Source: Variovorax saccharolyticus | GTDB lineage: Bacteria; Pseudomonadota; Gammaproteobacteria; Burkholderiales; Burkholderiaceae_C | Direction: 5' to 3' | NCBI RefSeq assembly: GCF_030316765.1 | Contig: NZ_JASZYT010000002.1 | Location: forward strand, 620,001 to 684,000 | DNA: 64,000 nt | In this document: piece after piece, positions 1 to 9,964 of the stretch | Layout of the letters: each line of letters starts with the position of its first letter | Position numbering within the stretch: position 1 is the first letter of the stretch | Translations under genes and position numbers: made by a program | The notes under the pieces: model-generated | What the model was told of the DNA's origin: nothing | Databases searched by the model: none | Seen by the model: the letters and a program-made list of their open reading frames with translations, nothing else

Positions 1-50
1 GAAGTCAGCGACAGCGAGGACGGCTGGATCCTGATGACCGCCACGCTGTA
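1..50 (+). CDS. prmA: 3' end of a gene, probably prmA (ribosomal protein L11 methyltransferase)
   Basis: Only the last 16 codons and a TAG stop (48-50) are in the window; the visible tail reads EVSDSEDGWILMTATL. Nothing catalytic can be seen. The assignment to PrmA, which methylates ribosomal protein L11, rests on the following gene: in Burkholderiales a DUF3426 zinc-ribbon gene commonly sits directly after prmA, and the tail is compatible with the last beta strand of a methyltransferase (a 'W-x-L/I' ending). Treat this as a context-based guess. Confidence 0.5.
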
Positions 51-94
51 GCGCGCAGTGGGCGTCGGCCCGGCAACCCTACAATCGGCGCCTC

Positions 95-1405
95 ATGAGC
101 CTGGCCACCCGCTGCCCCGCCTGCGACACCACTTTCAAGGTGGTGCGGGACCAGCTTCGCATCTCCGATGGCTGGGTGCGCTGCGGGCGTTGCAGCCAGG
201 TGTTCGATGCCACCGTCGACCTGCATGAGTCGGCGGATGCCCAGCCCGCGGCACCGGTGCCGCCGTCCGGGCCCGCGCCGACCCTGGACGAGCAGCATTC
301 CCAAGCCGAGCCCGAAGCCGAAGCTGAGCCTGAGCCTGAGCCTGAGCCCGAGCCCGAGCCCGAGCCCGAGCCTGGGCGTGAGCCTGATGCCGAAGCCGAA
401 GCCGAAGCCGAAGCCGAAGCCGAAGCCGAAGCGGCCGACGATTCGAAACAGGACCTCGCCGAGACCGATTTCCTCGACGAGGAGTCGGGCCCGATGCCGC
501 TGACCGAGGCGCCGGCTCTGCCGGCTGCCAGCGCGGTCTCCTGGCCCGATCCGGATTCGCTGCTGCTCGGTGACCACGGCCGAATCGCCGTGCGACCGCC
601 GGCACCGCCGCCGCTCTCCTTCCCCGACATCGATCTCTCGCTGCCGCCCCGCCCCGCACTGGCTGCCAGCGAGGCGGCAGCGCCGGAGTTCGACGACTCC
701 GGCCATGCGCAACTGCAAAAGGCGCTGCGCCGTGCGCGGGTCAAGGCCGCCAAGGTCGCGAAGGCCAAGGCCAGGGAGCAGCAGGGGGCCGCAGAGACTG
801 GGGTCACGCCGGTGGTGCTGGCCGCGAGCGAGGCCGAGCAGCCCGGGGGGCCGATGCTTCCGGTCGAAGTGCCCCGGGCGCCGGCCTTCCTGGGCGGCGA
901 CGAAGCTGCCTCCTGGTGGCAGCGTCCCGCGGCCCGGCGCTCGCTGGCGGGCGCCGCGATCCTGGCGGCGCTCCTGCTGATCGCCCAGGTGCTGCACCAT
1001 GAACGCGACCTGATCGCGGCGCGCCAGCCCGCACTGCGTCCGCTGCTGGCGAGCATGTGCCGGCTGACCGGTTGCGAGCTCTCGGCCCTGCGGCAGATCA
1101 ACGACATCAAGATCGATGGCGCATCGTTCGCGCGCGACAAGAACGGCGATGGGTTCCAGCTCAGCTTCACGGTGCGCAATGTCGCCGCCGTGCCGCTCGC
1201 GATGCCGGCGGTCGAGCTGTCGCTGCTCGACACCCAGGAGCGCGCCGTGGTGCGACGCGTGCTCATGCCCCCCGACTTCGGCGCCCCGGCGGTGCTGGCG
1301 GCGCGCGCCGAGCGCTCGGCGTCGCTGTCGCTCAACCTCGGCGGCGCCGATGCGGCGTCCATGCCGCCGGTCGCCGGCTTCCGCATCGAGGCGCTCTATC
1401 CCTGA
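95..1405 (+). CDS. DUF3426 zinc-ribbon membrane protein with Glu/Pro-Glu/Ala repeat linker
   Basis: 436 aa. The N-terminus carries a MJ0042-type zinc ribbon with Cys7, Cys10, Cys30 and Cys33 (CPAC...CGRC). It is followed by a long acidic, Pro/Ala-rich linker (roughly residues 70-280), a single predicted transmembrane helix near residues 281-300 (about LAGAAILAALLLIAQVL), and a C-terminal DUF3426 domain of beta-rich character that should lie in the periplasm. The family's function is unknown; the architecture suggests a cytoplasmic zinc ribbon coupled through the membrane to a FxLyD-like periplasmic domain. The linker includes a hexanucleotide-repeat tract (305-432) that probably varies in length between strains. 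The start at 95 places the zinc ribbon at the extreme N-terminus as in relatives. Confidence 0.9.
   Translation: MSLATRCPACDTTFKVVRDQLRISDGWVRCGRCSQVFDATVDLHESADAQPAAPVPPSGPAPTLDEQHSQAEPEAEAEPEPEPEPEPEPEPEPGREPDAEAEAEAEAEAEAEAADDSKQDLAETDFLDEESGPMPLTEAPALPAASAVSWPDPDSLLLGDHGRIAVRPPAPPPLSFPDIDLSLPPRPALAASEAAAPEFDDSGHAQLQKALRRARVKAAKVAKAKAREQQGAAETGVTPVVLAASEAEQPGGPMLPVEVPRAPAFLGGDEAASWWQRPAARRSLAGAAILAALLLIAQVLHHERDLIAARQPALRPLLASMCRLTGCELSALRQINDIKIDGASFARDKNGDGFQLSFTVRNVAAVPLAMPAVELSLLDTQERAVVRRVLMPPDFGAPAVLAARAERSASLSLNLGGADAASMPPVAGFRIEALYP
305..432 (+). repeat. Hexanucleotide-type tandem repeat coding for E-A/E-P dipeptides
   Basis: Within the DUF3426 gene the DNA is a run of six-base units of the types GAGCCN and GAAGCC, giving alternating Glu-Pro and then Glu-Ala dipeptides. 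The Glu-Pro block (about 325-380) and the Glu-Ala block (about 390-432) are separated by a short non-repeated stretch coding G-R-E-P-D. Unit length is a multiple of three, so slippage changes linker length without breaking the frame. Confidence 0.85.
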
Positions 1406-1453
1406 GCGCGCCGATCTTCCCGCTCCTTTTTCAGTTCAACCAACAGCTCTCCC

Positions 1454-2356
1454 ATGGCAGCAGTAATTTGCGGTTCTCTCGCGTTCGACACCATCATGAC
1501 TTTCGAGGGGCGGTTTGCGGACCAGATCCTGCCGGATCAGCTGCACATCCTCAACGTGTCTTTCCTGGTGCCGGGCCTGCGGCGCGACTTCGGCGGCTGT
1601 GCGGGCAACATCGCCTACAGCCTCAATGCCCTGGGCGGCACGGCGCTGCCGATGGCGACGGTCGGCAGCGACGGCGCCGACTACATCGAGCGCCTGCGCA
1701 CGCTGGGCATCAGCACCGAATTCGTGCGCCAGGTCGGCGACACCTTCACGGCCCAGGCCATGATCATGAACGACCGTGACAACAACCAGATCACGGCCTT
1801 CCATCCGGGCGCGATGCAGCAGGCGCACATCACGAAGGTCGCCGCGCGCGACGACATCAAGCTCGGCATCGTGGCGCCCGACGGCCGCGATGCGATGCTG
1901 CAGCATGCCGAGCAGTTCAAGGCGGCCGGCATTCCCTTCGTCTTCGATCCGGGGCAGGGCCTGCCGATGTTCGACGGCAAGGACCTTTCGCATTTCGTCG
2001 AGCTGGCGAGCTGGGTGGTGGTCAACGACTACGAGGCCAAGATGCTGTCGCAGCGCACCGGCTGGAGCCTGGCGGAGATCTCGAAGCGGGTGGACGGCCT
2101 GGTCGTGACGCTGGCGGCGGAGGGCTGCGAGGTCTGGACGAACGGCGAGCGCGAACATGTTCCGGCGGTCACGCCCGTGGCGGTGGTCGAGCCGACCGGC
2201 TGCGGCGACGCCTGGCGCGGCGCCTTGCTGTTCGGCCTCGAGCAGGGCTGGCCGCTGGCGCGCTGCGCTGCGCTCGGCAACCACTTGGGTGCGCTCAAAG
2301 TCGCCCAGCGCGGCCCGCAGAACTACCAGGTCGATCGCAAGGCGCTGGGTATTTAG
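1454..2356 (+). CDS. PfkB-family carbohydrate/adenosine kinase
   Basis: 300 aa. The protein has the ribokinase/PfkB fold signatures: an N-terminal substrate-lid region with GGCAGNIAYSLNALGG near residue 47, and the C-terminal PfkB signature PTGCGDAWRG with the probable catalytic base at Asp252. The sequence pattern is closest to the adenosine-kinase-like PfkB proteins found in beta-proteobacteria, so phosphorylation of a nucleoside or sugar with ATP is expected in the cytoplasm; the exact substrate is not determined by sequence. The start at 1454 is preceded by a weak purine-rich stretch and gives the usual family N-terminus. It lies 48 bp after the DUF3426 gene and may be cotranscribed with it. 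Confidence 0.85.
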   Translation: MAAVICGSLAFDTIMTFEGRFADQILPDQLHILNVSFLVPGLRRDFGGCAGNIAYSLNALGGTALPMATVGSDGADYIERLRTLGISTEFVRQVGDTFTAQAMIMNDRDNNQITAFHPGAMQQAHITKVAARDDIKLGIVAPDGRDAMLQHAEQFKAAGIPFVFDPGQGLPMFDGKDLSHFVELASWVVVNDYEAKMLSQRTGWSLAEISKRVDGLVVTLAAEGCEVWTNGEREHVPAVTPVAVVEPTGCGDAWRGALLFGLEQGWPLARCAALGNHLGALKVAQRGPQNYQVDRKALGI

Positions 2357-2436
2357 CCCACCCCCGAAGCGCCTTCGGCGTTCCCCCTCAAGGGGGCGAT
2401 ACCAGCGGCCTGGCAAAGCCAGTTCCGCGGTATCTC
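2357..2436. repeat. Dispersed intergenic repeat, copy 1
   Basis: A GC-rich element with the blocks CCCCTCAAGGGGGCGATACC and GCGGCCTGGCAAAGCCAG separates the kinase gene from the histone-like gene. The reverse complement of this element reappears with a few changes at about 21652-21722. It contains imperfect inverted repeats (CCCCT/AGGGG and CTGG/CCAG) and codes for nothing recognisable. Elements of this kind are recalled from Comamonadaceae intergenic regions; function unknown. Confidence 0.65.
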
Positions 2437-2474
2437 TGGCATGGGCGCGCGCAAGTCTGATGCGACGCTCCATG

Positions 2475-2506
2475 AAAAAAGCCCGGCACCTTTCGGTGCC
2501 GGGCTT
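2475..2506 (-). terminator. Rho-independent terminator of the histone H1-like gene
   Basis: On the minus strand a 12-bp stem (AAGCCCGGCACC paired with GGTGCCGGGCTT) closes a GAAA tetraloop and runs into a short T tract. It lies 25 bp past the stop codon of the histone-like gene, the expected place for an intrinsic terminator. Confidence 0.88.
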
Positions 2507-2530
2507 GTGCCTTCAAGGCCGCTGAAAGAC

Positions 2531-3010
2531 TCAGGGCTTGCTGGCCGTCGGGAACGGCCAGGCAGCCTGCGGGTTCAGCGTCGTTTGCGCAGCAGGAGCA
2601 GGCGCTACGGCAGCCTTGGCGGGAGCCTTCGCAGCCTTCTTGGCAGCGGGCTTCTTCGCGGCTTTCTTGGCAGCGGGCTTCTTCGCCGCAGCCTTTTTCG
2701 CCGGGGCCTTCTTGGCAGGCGCCTTTTTCGCTGCGGCCTTCTTCGCCGGGGCCTTCTTGGCTGCTGCCTTCTTGGCAGGAGCCTTCTTTGCCGGGGCCTT
2801 CTTGGCTACGACCTTCTTCGCAGGAGCCTTCTTGGCAGGCGCCTTCTTGGCGGCGACCTTCTTGGCCGCTACCTTCTTCGCCGGAGCCTTCTTGGCCGCG
2901 ACCTTCTTTGCCGGCGCCTTCTTGGCTACGACCTTCTTGGCGGGAGCCTTCTTTGCCGGAGCCTTCTTTGCAGCGGCTTTCTTAGCCGGCGCTTTCTTTG
3001 CAGTTGCCAT
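2531..3010 (-). CDS. Histone H1-like Lys/Ala/Pro-rich DNA-binding protein (AlgP-type repeats)
   Basis: 159 aa. After [11 protein letters not shown] the protein is almost entirely a run of short cationic repeats of the types AAKK, APAKK and VVAKK (residues 4 to about 125). It ends with an Ala/Pro-rich neutral tail containing a single Trp. Such proteins resemble the C-terminal tail of eukaryotic histone H1 and AlgP of Pseudomonas, and are thought to bind and compact DNA or alter expression of specific genes. No folded domain is visible. The ATG at 3010 has a good ribosome-binding site (AAGGAG) about 8 bases upstream, and an intrinsic terminator follows the gene. The repeated DNA is expected to vary in unit number among strains. 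Confidence 0.9.
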   Translation of the reverse strand: MATAKKAPAKKAAAKKAPAKKAPAKKVVAKKAPAKKVAAKKAPAKKVAAKKVAAKKAPAKKAPAKKVVAKKAPAKKAPAKKAAAKKAPAKKAAAKKAPAKKAPAKKAAAKKPAAKKAAKKPAAKKAAKAPAKAAVAPAPAAQTTLNPQAAWPFPTASKP

Positions 3011-3207
3011 TTCTATTTCTCCTTGATCAAGTTGAAAAAATCAACCTTTTGAAGCACTCCACGCATGTTGGTCAGCGTGAAGCGATTCATGGCGTTGGAA
3101 CGGATTCCAGCACCATGAACACCTGCGCCCTCAGCGACGCCGCACTCTCCGGTGCGGTGGTTCGTTGAAGGCTATTTCTGAATGCACTTTGTTCTTGTCG
3201 GAAAGTC

Positions 3208-4446
3208 TCAGTCCCAGGAGAGCGCACCGCCCGATTGATACTCGATCACGCGGGTTTCGAAGAAGTTGCGCTCCTTCTTCAGGTCAATCATTTCGCTCAT
3301 CCAGGGGAAGGGGTTTTCTTCGTTCGGGAAGAGCGTTTCGAGGCCGATCTGCTGCGCGCGCCGGTTGGCGATGTAGCGCAGGTAGCCCTTGAACATGGAT
3401 GCGTTCATGCCGAGCACGCCACGCGGCATGGTGTCTTCGGCGTACTTGTACTCGAGCTCGACGGCCTTCATGAAGAGGGCCTTGATCTCGGCCTTGAACT
3501 CGGCCGTCCAGAGCTGCGGGTTCTCGAGCTTGAGCTGGTTGATCAGGTCGATGCCGAAGTTGCAGTGCATCGACTCGTCGCGCAGGATGTACTGGTACTG
3601 CTCGGCGGCGCCGGTCATCTTGTTCTGGCGGCCCAGCGCGAGGATCTGCGTGAAGCCGACGTAGAAGAAGAGGCCTTCCATGAGGCAGGCGAAGACGATC
3701 AGCGACTTGAGCAGGGTCTGGTCGGTCTCGTGCGTGCCGGTCTTGAAGTTCGGGTCGCTGATGGCGTCGATGAACGGGATCAGGAACTGGTCCTTTTCGC
3801 GGATCGACGGCACTTCGTTGTAGGCGTTGAAGATCTCGCTCTCGTCCAGGCCCAGCGATTCGACGATGTACTGGTAGGCGTGCGTGTGGATCGCTTCCTC
3901 GAAGGCCTGGCGCAGCAGGAACTGGCGGCATTCGGGCGCCGTGATGTGGCGGTAGGTGCCCAGCACGATGTTGTTGGCGGCCAGCGAGTCGGCGGTCACG
4001 AAGAAGCCGAGGTTGCGCTTGACGATGCGGCGCTCGTCTTCGGTCAGGCCGTTCGGGTCTTTCCAGAGCGCGATGTCGCGCGTCATGTTCACTTCCTGCG
4101 GCATCCAGTGGTTGGCGCAGGTGGCGAGGTACTTTTCCCAGGCCCACTTGTACTTGAACGGCACCAGCTGGTTGACGTCGGTCTGGCCGTTGATGATGCG
4201 CTTGTCGGCGGCCTTGACGCGGTGCGCTGCGGGCGCGGTCTGCGCGGCAGCCGGCGCGGCGCGAACCGCTGCGCCGTCATCGAGCGTGCGCACTGCGTTC
4301 ACGGCGGAAGAAGCTTGGGGAGCAATTTGCGAAGTCGGGAACTCCGACGAGCGGGCGACTGGCGCGCCGCTGTTCGATGGGTGCCGCAATCCTTGAGGCA
4401 GATCCTTTGGCAAGGAGGGCTTGACTTCTTCGTCCCAGGTCAACAT
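3208..4446 (-). CDS. nrdB: Ribonucleotide reductase class Ia, beta (R2) subunit
   Basis: 412 aa with the ATG at 4446 (MLTWDEEV); an in-frame TTG at 4458 is possible but less likely. NrdB houses the diiron-tyrosyl radical that starts reduction of ribonucleotides to deoxyribonucleotides by NrdA. The ligand set is visible: EEAIHTHAY supplies a glutamate and histidine iron ligand and the radical tyrosine at the E+7 position; further ligands are the Glu in CLMEGLFF and the Glu/His of DESMHCNFG. The C-terminal tail that docks to NrdA is present (ending SGGALSWD). The first 85 residues are a low-complexity Ala/Pro/Ser extension, longer than in E. coli. It follows nrdA on the same strand after a 149-bp gap containing an inverted repeat. 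Confidence 0.96.
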   Translation of the reverse strand: MLTWDEEVKPSLPKDLPQGLRHPSNSGAPVARSSEFPTSQIAPQASSAVNAVRTLDDGAAVRAAPAAAQTAPAAHRVKAADKRIINGQTDVNQLVPFKYKWAWEKYLATCANHWMPQEVNMTRDIALWKDPNGLTEDERRIVKRNLGFFVTADSLAANNIVLGTYRHITAPECRQFLLRQAFEEAIHTHAYQYIVESLGLDESEIFNAYNEVPSIREKDQFLIPFIDAISDPNFKTGTHETDQTLLKSLIVFACLMEGLFFYVGFTQILALGRQNKMTGAAEQYQYILRDESMHCNFGIDLINQLKLENPQLWTAEFKAEIKALFMKAVELEYKYAEDTMPRGVLGMNASMFKGYLRYIANRRAQQIGLETLFPNEENPFPWMSEMIDLKKERNFFETRVIEYQSGGALSWD

Positions 4447-4478
4447 AGAAAAATCCAATGCTCAAATTATGTGAGCAA

Positions 4479-4509
4479 CGATGTGAGTTGCAAAGTGCTC
4501 CTCACATCG
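4479..4509. repeat. Inverted repeat in the nrdA-nrdB gap
   Basis: CGATGTGAG (4479-4487) and its perfect complement CTCACATCG (4501-4509) flank a 13-base spacer, 33 bp before the nrdB start. The transcript could form a hairpin. There is no T tract, so it is not a typical terminator; it may be an operator, an RNA-processing or stability element. The neighbouring ATTATGTG motif also occurs twice in the gap. Confidence 0.6.
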
Positions 4510-4595
4510 CGCTTCAATTATGTGGTCGTTATGTTGTTCGCATGCATCGCAATCTGTCGGTCGATGCCGCGAACCACGACATCTTCAGGCCGACA

Positions 4596-7520
4596 TCACT
4601 GGCAGGCTTCGCAGGTCGGATCGTCGACGCCGCAGAACGCGATGTCGGTCGCGGGCATCGCGCTCAACTGCGCTTGCGCTGCGAGCGCCGCGGCTTCGAG
4701 TGCGCTCATGCCCGACGATGCATCGCCGCTGCCCGAGGACACCGCGTTCAAGCGGCCCGATTGCACGGTCGATTTCTCGGCGTGCGTGGCGCTCTGCGTG
4801 CGCAGGTAGTAGGTGGTCTTGAGACCGCGCAGCCATGCGAGCTTGTAGGTGTCGTCGAGCTTCTTGCCCGATGCGCCGGCCATGTAGATGTTGAGCGACT
4901 GCGCCTGGTCGATCCACTTCTGGCGCCGTGCAGCGGCTTCGACGAGCCAGGTGGTCTCGACTTCGAAGGCGGTGGCGTAGAGCGCCTTGACGTCCTGCGG
5001 CACGCGGTCGATCGGGCGCAGCGAGCCGTCGAAATGCTTCAGGTCCATCACCATCACGTCGTCCCACAGGCCCAGGCGCTTGAGGTCGCGCACCAGGTAG
5101 TGGTTGATGACCGTGAACTCGCCCGACAGGTTCGACTTGACCGACAGGTTGCCGAAGCAGGGTTCGATCGAGGCGTCGACGCCGATGATGTTCGAGATGG
5201 TGGCGGTCGGCGCGATGGCGACGCAGTTGGAGTTGCGCATGCCGTCGGTCTTGATCTTCTGGCGCAGCGCGTCCCAGTCGAGCGTCGACGAGCGGTCGAC
5301 TTCGACGTAGCCGCCGCGGGCCTTCTCGAGCAGGTCGAGGGTGTCGGGCGGCAGCACGCCCTTGTCCCACAGCGAGCCCTTGTAGCTCGAGTACTTGCCG
5401 CGCTCGCGCGCCAGCTCGGTCGAGGCCCAGTAGGCGTGGTAGCAGATCGCTTCCATGGATTCGTCGGCGAACTGCACGGCGTCCTGCGAGGCGTAGGGGA
5501 TGCGCAGCTCGTAGAGCGCGTCCTGGAAGCCCATCAGGCCGAGGCCGACCGGGCGGTGGCGCAGGTTGGAGTCGCGTGCCTTCTTGACCGCGTAGTAGTT
5601 GATGTCGATCACGTTGTCGAGCATCCGCATCGCGGTCGAGATGGTGCGCTGGAGCTTGGCCTGGTCGACCTTGCCGTCCTTCAGATGCTGCAGCAGGTTG
5701 ACCGAGCCGAGGTTGCAGACCGCGGTTTCGGTGTCGCTGGTGTTGAGCGTGATCTCGGTGCAGAGGTTCGACGAATGGACCACGCCGGCGTGCTGCTGCG
5801 GCGAGCGCACGTTGCAGGCGTCCTTGAAGGTGATCCAGGGATGGCCGGTCTCGAACAGCATCGTGAGCATCTTGCGCCAGAGGTCCGACGCCTGCAGCGT
5901 GCGGCTCGGCGTGATCTCGCCGCGGGCGGCCTTTTCTTCGTAGGCGACGTAGGCGGTCTCGAAGTCGAGGCCGAACTTGTCGTGCAGGTCGGGCACGTTC
6001 GACGGCGAGAACAGGGTCCAGCTGCCCTTTTCCATGACGCGGCGCATGAACAGGTCGGGGATCCAGTTGGCCGTGTTCATGTCGTGCGTGCGGCGGCGGT
6101 CGTCGCCGGTGTTCTTGCGCAGCTCGAGGAATTCTTCGATGTCGAGGTGCCAGGTCTCCAGGTAGGTGCAGACCGCGCCCTTGCGCTTGCCGCCCTGGTT
6201 GACCGCGACGGCGGTGTCGTTGACCACCTTCAGGAAGGGCACGACGCCCTGCGATTCGCCGTTGGTGCCCTTGATGTGGCTGCCGAGGGCGCGCACGCGG
6301 GTCCAGTCGTTGCCCAGGCCGCCGGCGAACTTCGACAGCAGCGCGTTTTCCTTGATGGATTCGTAGATGCCGTCCAGGTCGTCGGGCACGGTGGTCAGGT
6401 AGCAGCTCGACAGCTGCGAGCGCAGGGTGCCGCTGTTGAACAGGGTCGGGGTGCTCGACATGAAGTCGAAGGACGACATCACTTCGTAGAACTCGATGGC
6501 CCGGGCTTCGCGGTCGATCTCGTTGAGCGACAGGCCCATCGCGACGCGCATGAAGAAGGCTTGCGGCAGCTCGATGCGCGACTTGCGCACGTGCAGGAAG
6601 TAGCGGTCGTACAGGGTCTGCAGGCCGAGGTAGTCGAACTGCAGGTCGCGCTCGGGCTTGAGCGCCGCGCCCAGGCGGGCCAGGTCGAACTGCAGCAGCT
6701 TCTCGTCGAGCAGCTCGTTGTCGACGCCCTTCTTGATGAAGTGCGGGAAGTAGTCGGCGTAGGCCTGGGCCCGTTCGGCCAGCGGAACTTCGCGGCCGAT
6801 CACTTCCTTGAAGATCGTGTGCAGCAGCAGGCGGGCGGTGGCGAAGGTGTAGTCGGGGTCCTTCTCGATCAGCGTGCGGGCCGCCAGGATCGAGGCCTTG
6901 TAGACCTCGTCGAGCGGTACGCCGTCGTAGAGGTTGCGCATCGTCTCGGCCACGATCGGGTTGGCCGTGATGCTGTCGCCGAGGCCGACGCAGGCCGACT
7001 CGATCAGGTCCTTGAGGTCGTTGAGGTCGAGCGCGACGCGCTCGCCGCGGTCCAGCACGTGCAGCGTGGAGACCGCGATCGGGGCATCCTGCTCGCCTTG
7101 CTTGAGACGCTCCCGGCTGCGGCGCTCGCGGTAGAGCACGTAGGCGCGGGCGATCTCGTGGTGGCCGCCGCGCATCAGGCCGAGTTCGACCTGGTCCTGC
7201 ACGTCCTCGATGTGGAAGGTGCCGCCGCCCGGACGCGAGCGGACCATCGCGCGGACCACGGCCTGGGTCAGGGCGTCGACCGTCTCGCGCACGCTGGCGG
7301 AGGCCGCGCCCTGGGTGCCGTGCACCGCGAGGAAGGCCTTCATCATCGCGATCGCGATCTTGTTGGGCTCGAAGGGAACGACCGAGCCGTTGCGGCGGAT
7401 GATCTGGTAGTGGGCCAGTGCATTGCCGGCGGGCGAGCCGGCGACATCGCGCTGCTGCGGCGTCGAGGAAGCCGTGTGGGAGGCGCGGGAGGCGGAGGGG
7501 GTGTTCAGGGCTGTTTGCAT
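4596..7520 (-). CDS. nrdA: Ribonucleotide reductase class Ia, alpha (R1) subunit
   Basis: 974 aa. NrdA reduces ribonucleoside diphosphates using the radical supplied by NrdB. An N-terminal ATP-cone (about residues 40-130; HYQIIRRNGSVVPFEPNKI) provides allosteric activity control. The active-site residues are visible: the cysteine pair in SSCYLTTVPDD and ETAVCNLGSVNL, the Asn-x-Cys-x-Glu radical motif in SSNLCTEI, and the C-terminal redox pair CEAC. The chosen ATG at 7520 (MQTALNTP) has a GAGG ribosome-binding site 7 bases upstream; a longer GTG-initiated frame from 7601 would run through the promoter and is rejected. Two NrdR-like boxes cover the promoter, so repression by NrdR is likely. Confidence 0.97.
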   Translation of the reverse strand: MQTALNTPSASRASHTASSTPQQRDVAGSPAGNALAHYQIIRRNGSVVPFEPNKIAIAMMKAFLAVHGTQGAASASVRETVDALTQAVVRAMVRSRPGGGTFHIEDVQDQVELGLMRGGHHEIARAYVLYRERRSRERLKQGEQDAPIAVSTLHVLDRGERVALDLNDLKDLIESACVGLGDSITANPIVAETMRNLYDGVPLDEVYKASILAARTLIEKDPDYTFATARLLLHTIFKEVIGREVPLAERAQAYADYFPHFIKKGVDNELLDEKLLQFDLARLGAALKPERDLQFDYLGLQTLYDRYFLHVRKSRIELPQAFFMRVAMGLSLNEIDREARAIEFYEVMSSFDFMSSTPTLFNSGTLRSQLSSCYLTTVPDDLDGIYESIKENALLSKFAGGLGNDWTRVRALGSHIKGTNGESQGVVPFLKVVNDTAVAVNQGGKRKGAVCTYLETWHLDIEEFLELRKNTGDDRRRTHDMNTANWIPDLFMRRVMEKGSWTLFSPSNVPDLHDKFGLDFETAYVAYEEKAARGEITPSRTLQASDLWRKMLTMLFETGHPWITFKDACNVRSPQQHAGVVHSSNLCTEITLNTSDTETAVCNLGSVNLLQHLKDGKVDQAKLQRTISTAMRMLDNVIDINYYAVKKARDSNLRHRPVGLGLMGFQDALYELRIPYASQDAVQFADESMEAICYHAYWASTELARERGKYSSYKGSLWDKGVLPPDTLDLLEKARGGYVEVDRSSTLDWDALRQKIKTDGMRNSNCVAIAPTATISNIIGVDASIEPCFGNLSVKSNLSGEFTVINHYLVRDLKRLGLWDDVMVMDLKHFDGSLRPIDRVPQDVKALYATAFEVETTWLVEAAARRQKWIDQAQSLNIYMAGASGKKLDDTYKLAWLRGLKTTYYLRTQSATHAEKSTVQSGRLNAVSSGSGDASSGMSALEAAALAAQAQLSAMPATDIAFCGVDDPTCEACQ

Positions 7521-7599
7521 GCGATCCTCGTTGGCAATTCTTGTTGGGGCGGCGGCGCCAGTGCGGCCATGGGTTTGGGCTTCGAGCGCCGGGCAGGGC

Positions 7600-7615
7600 A
7601 CACTATATCTAGGGT
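7600..7615. promoter_or_regulatory. NrdR box 1
   Basis: ACACTATATCTAGGGT matches the 16-bp NrdR consensus (acaCwAtATaTwGtgt) at most positions, including the core CTATAT and the AG. It overlaps the predicted -10 hexamer of the nrdA promoter. NrdR is a nucleotide-sensing repressor of ribonucleotide reductase genes; binding here would block transcription. Confidence 0.8.
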
Positions 7616-7630
7616 CTCGCAGGCCTACAA
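7602..7630 (-). promoter_or_regulatory. Predicted sigma-70 promoter of nrdA
   Basis: On the minus strand TTGTAG (7630-7625) and TATAGT (7607-7602) are separated by exactly 17 bp. The promoter lies between and over the two NrdR boxes and would give a leader of about 75 bases before the nrdA ATG. Confidence 0.65.
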
Positions 7631-7631
7631 C

Positions 7632-7647
7632 CCACTAGATGTAGTGT
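7632..7647. promoter_or_regulatory. NrdR box 2
   Basis: CCACTAGATGTAGTGT is a second match to the NrdR consensus, centred 32 bp from box 1 (three helical turns), which is the canonical tandem spacing. It lies just upstream of the predicted -35 element. Confidence 0.8.
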
Positions 7648-7868
7648 TTTCCACAAATATCAATGATTGTGAAAGGGCGCTCGAACGCGCCGGAATGCGC
7701 TTCTGCCCCGTGGCCGTTGAACGACGGTAGCGCAGTCCGCGGCTGACGTGCGTTTCCGCCGCATTTGGGCTTGAAAAGCGCATGGTTGCTGCCCCGGGGC
7801 GGGGGCGTCGCCGTCATGACGAGGCTTTGGCGGCGACGCATCGCGGGCCGCGCGGCGATTGAAAAAAA

Positions 7869-8445
7869 CTAGCGGCCGGCCTCGCCCGGGGGGAACATCG
7901 CCGCGTCCCAGCCCAGTTGCTCTCGCAGCAGGTGCCAGTCGAAGCCGGCGCCGGGGTCCTCCTTGCGGCCGGGCGCGATGTGCTGGTGGCCGGCCACGAA
8001 GCGGATCGGGTGGCGCTGGGCGAGCGCGGGGCACAGGCTGGCCAGGGTCTCGTATTGCGCGGCCTCGAACGCGCCGCCTTCGATGCCCTCGAGCTCGATG
8101 CCGATCGAATCGTCGTTGCAGTTGTCGCGGCCACGCCAGCACGATGCGCCGGCATGCCAGGCACGGTCGTCGCAGCTCACGAACTGCCACAGCTCGCCGT
8201 TGCGCCGCACATAGAAGTGCGCCGACACCTCGAGGCCGCGGATGCGGTCGAAATAGGGATGCGCGTCCCAGTCGAGAAGGTTGGTGAAGAGCCGCTGGAC
8301 CTCGTCGCCGCCGTACTGCCCGGGCGGCAGACTGATCGAGTGCAGCACGATCAGGTCGATCTCCGCGCCGGCCGGCCGCGGTCCGAAGTTGGGAGAGCGC
8401 AGCTGCCGCGCGAAGCCATACCAGCCATCGCGCCAAAGACCGGGC

Positions 8446-8453
<8 letters not shown>
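7869..8453 (-). CDS. ampD: 1,6-anhydro-N-acetylmuramyl-L-alanine amidase AmpD
   Basis: 194 aa, the usual size for cytosolic AmpD, with no signal peptide. It cleaves the stem peptide from anhydro-muropeptides recycled from the cell wall and so controls AmpR-type beta-lactamase induction where present. The amidase_2 zinc ligands are visible: the His in VLHSIS near residue 38, the His in VAGHQHIAPGRK and the downstream Asp of KEDPG. The SIGIELEG motif of the fold is intact. The ATG at 8453 overlaps the end of pilR by 8 bases, so the two are probably cotranscribed. No ampR/ampC is adjacent. Confidence 0.93.
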
Positions 8454-9960
<1,507 letters not shown>

Positions 9961-9964
9961 GCGG

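Larger units (their letters stand above)
7521..7868. other. Intergenic region upstream of nrdA
   Basis: 348 bp between ampD and nrdA. The half nearest nrdA holds the promoter and two NrdR-type boxes, itemised separately. The half nearest the ampD stop (about 7660-7868) holds no convincing gene or hairpin; a 68-codon open frame there has no recognisable product or ribosome-binding site. Confidence 0.7.

Noticed and set aside
305..432. CRISPR-like array
   Set aside because: The repeat is a coding hexanucleotide tract without spacers; no cas genes are in the window.
2538..3052. Plus-strand open frames opposite the histone-like gene
   Set aside because: Products are Ala/Gly/Leu/Phe repeats, the antisense image of AAKKAPAKK repeats.
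7521..7601. GTG start of nrdA at 7601
   Set aside because: It would place the start codon inside the -10/NrdR box; the ATG at 7520 has a good ribosome-binding site and the conserved N-terminus.
4458..7730. A 1090-codon open frame opposite nrdA
   Set aside because: Codon-position GC bias leaves the complementary frame open; the product is Arg/Val/His-rich without domains, while nrdA on the other strand has all family motifs.
7635..7841. 68-codon ORF in the nrdA-ampD gap
   Set aside because: Runs through the promoter and NrdR boxes, no ribosome-binding site and no family.
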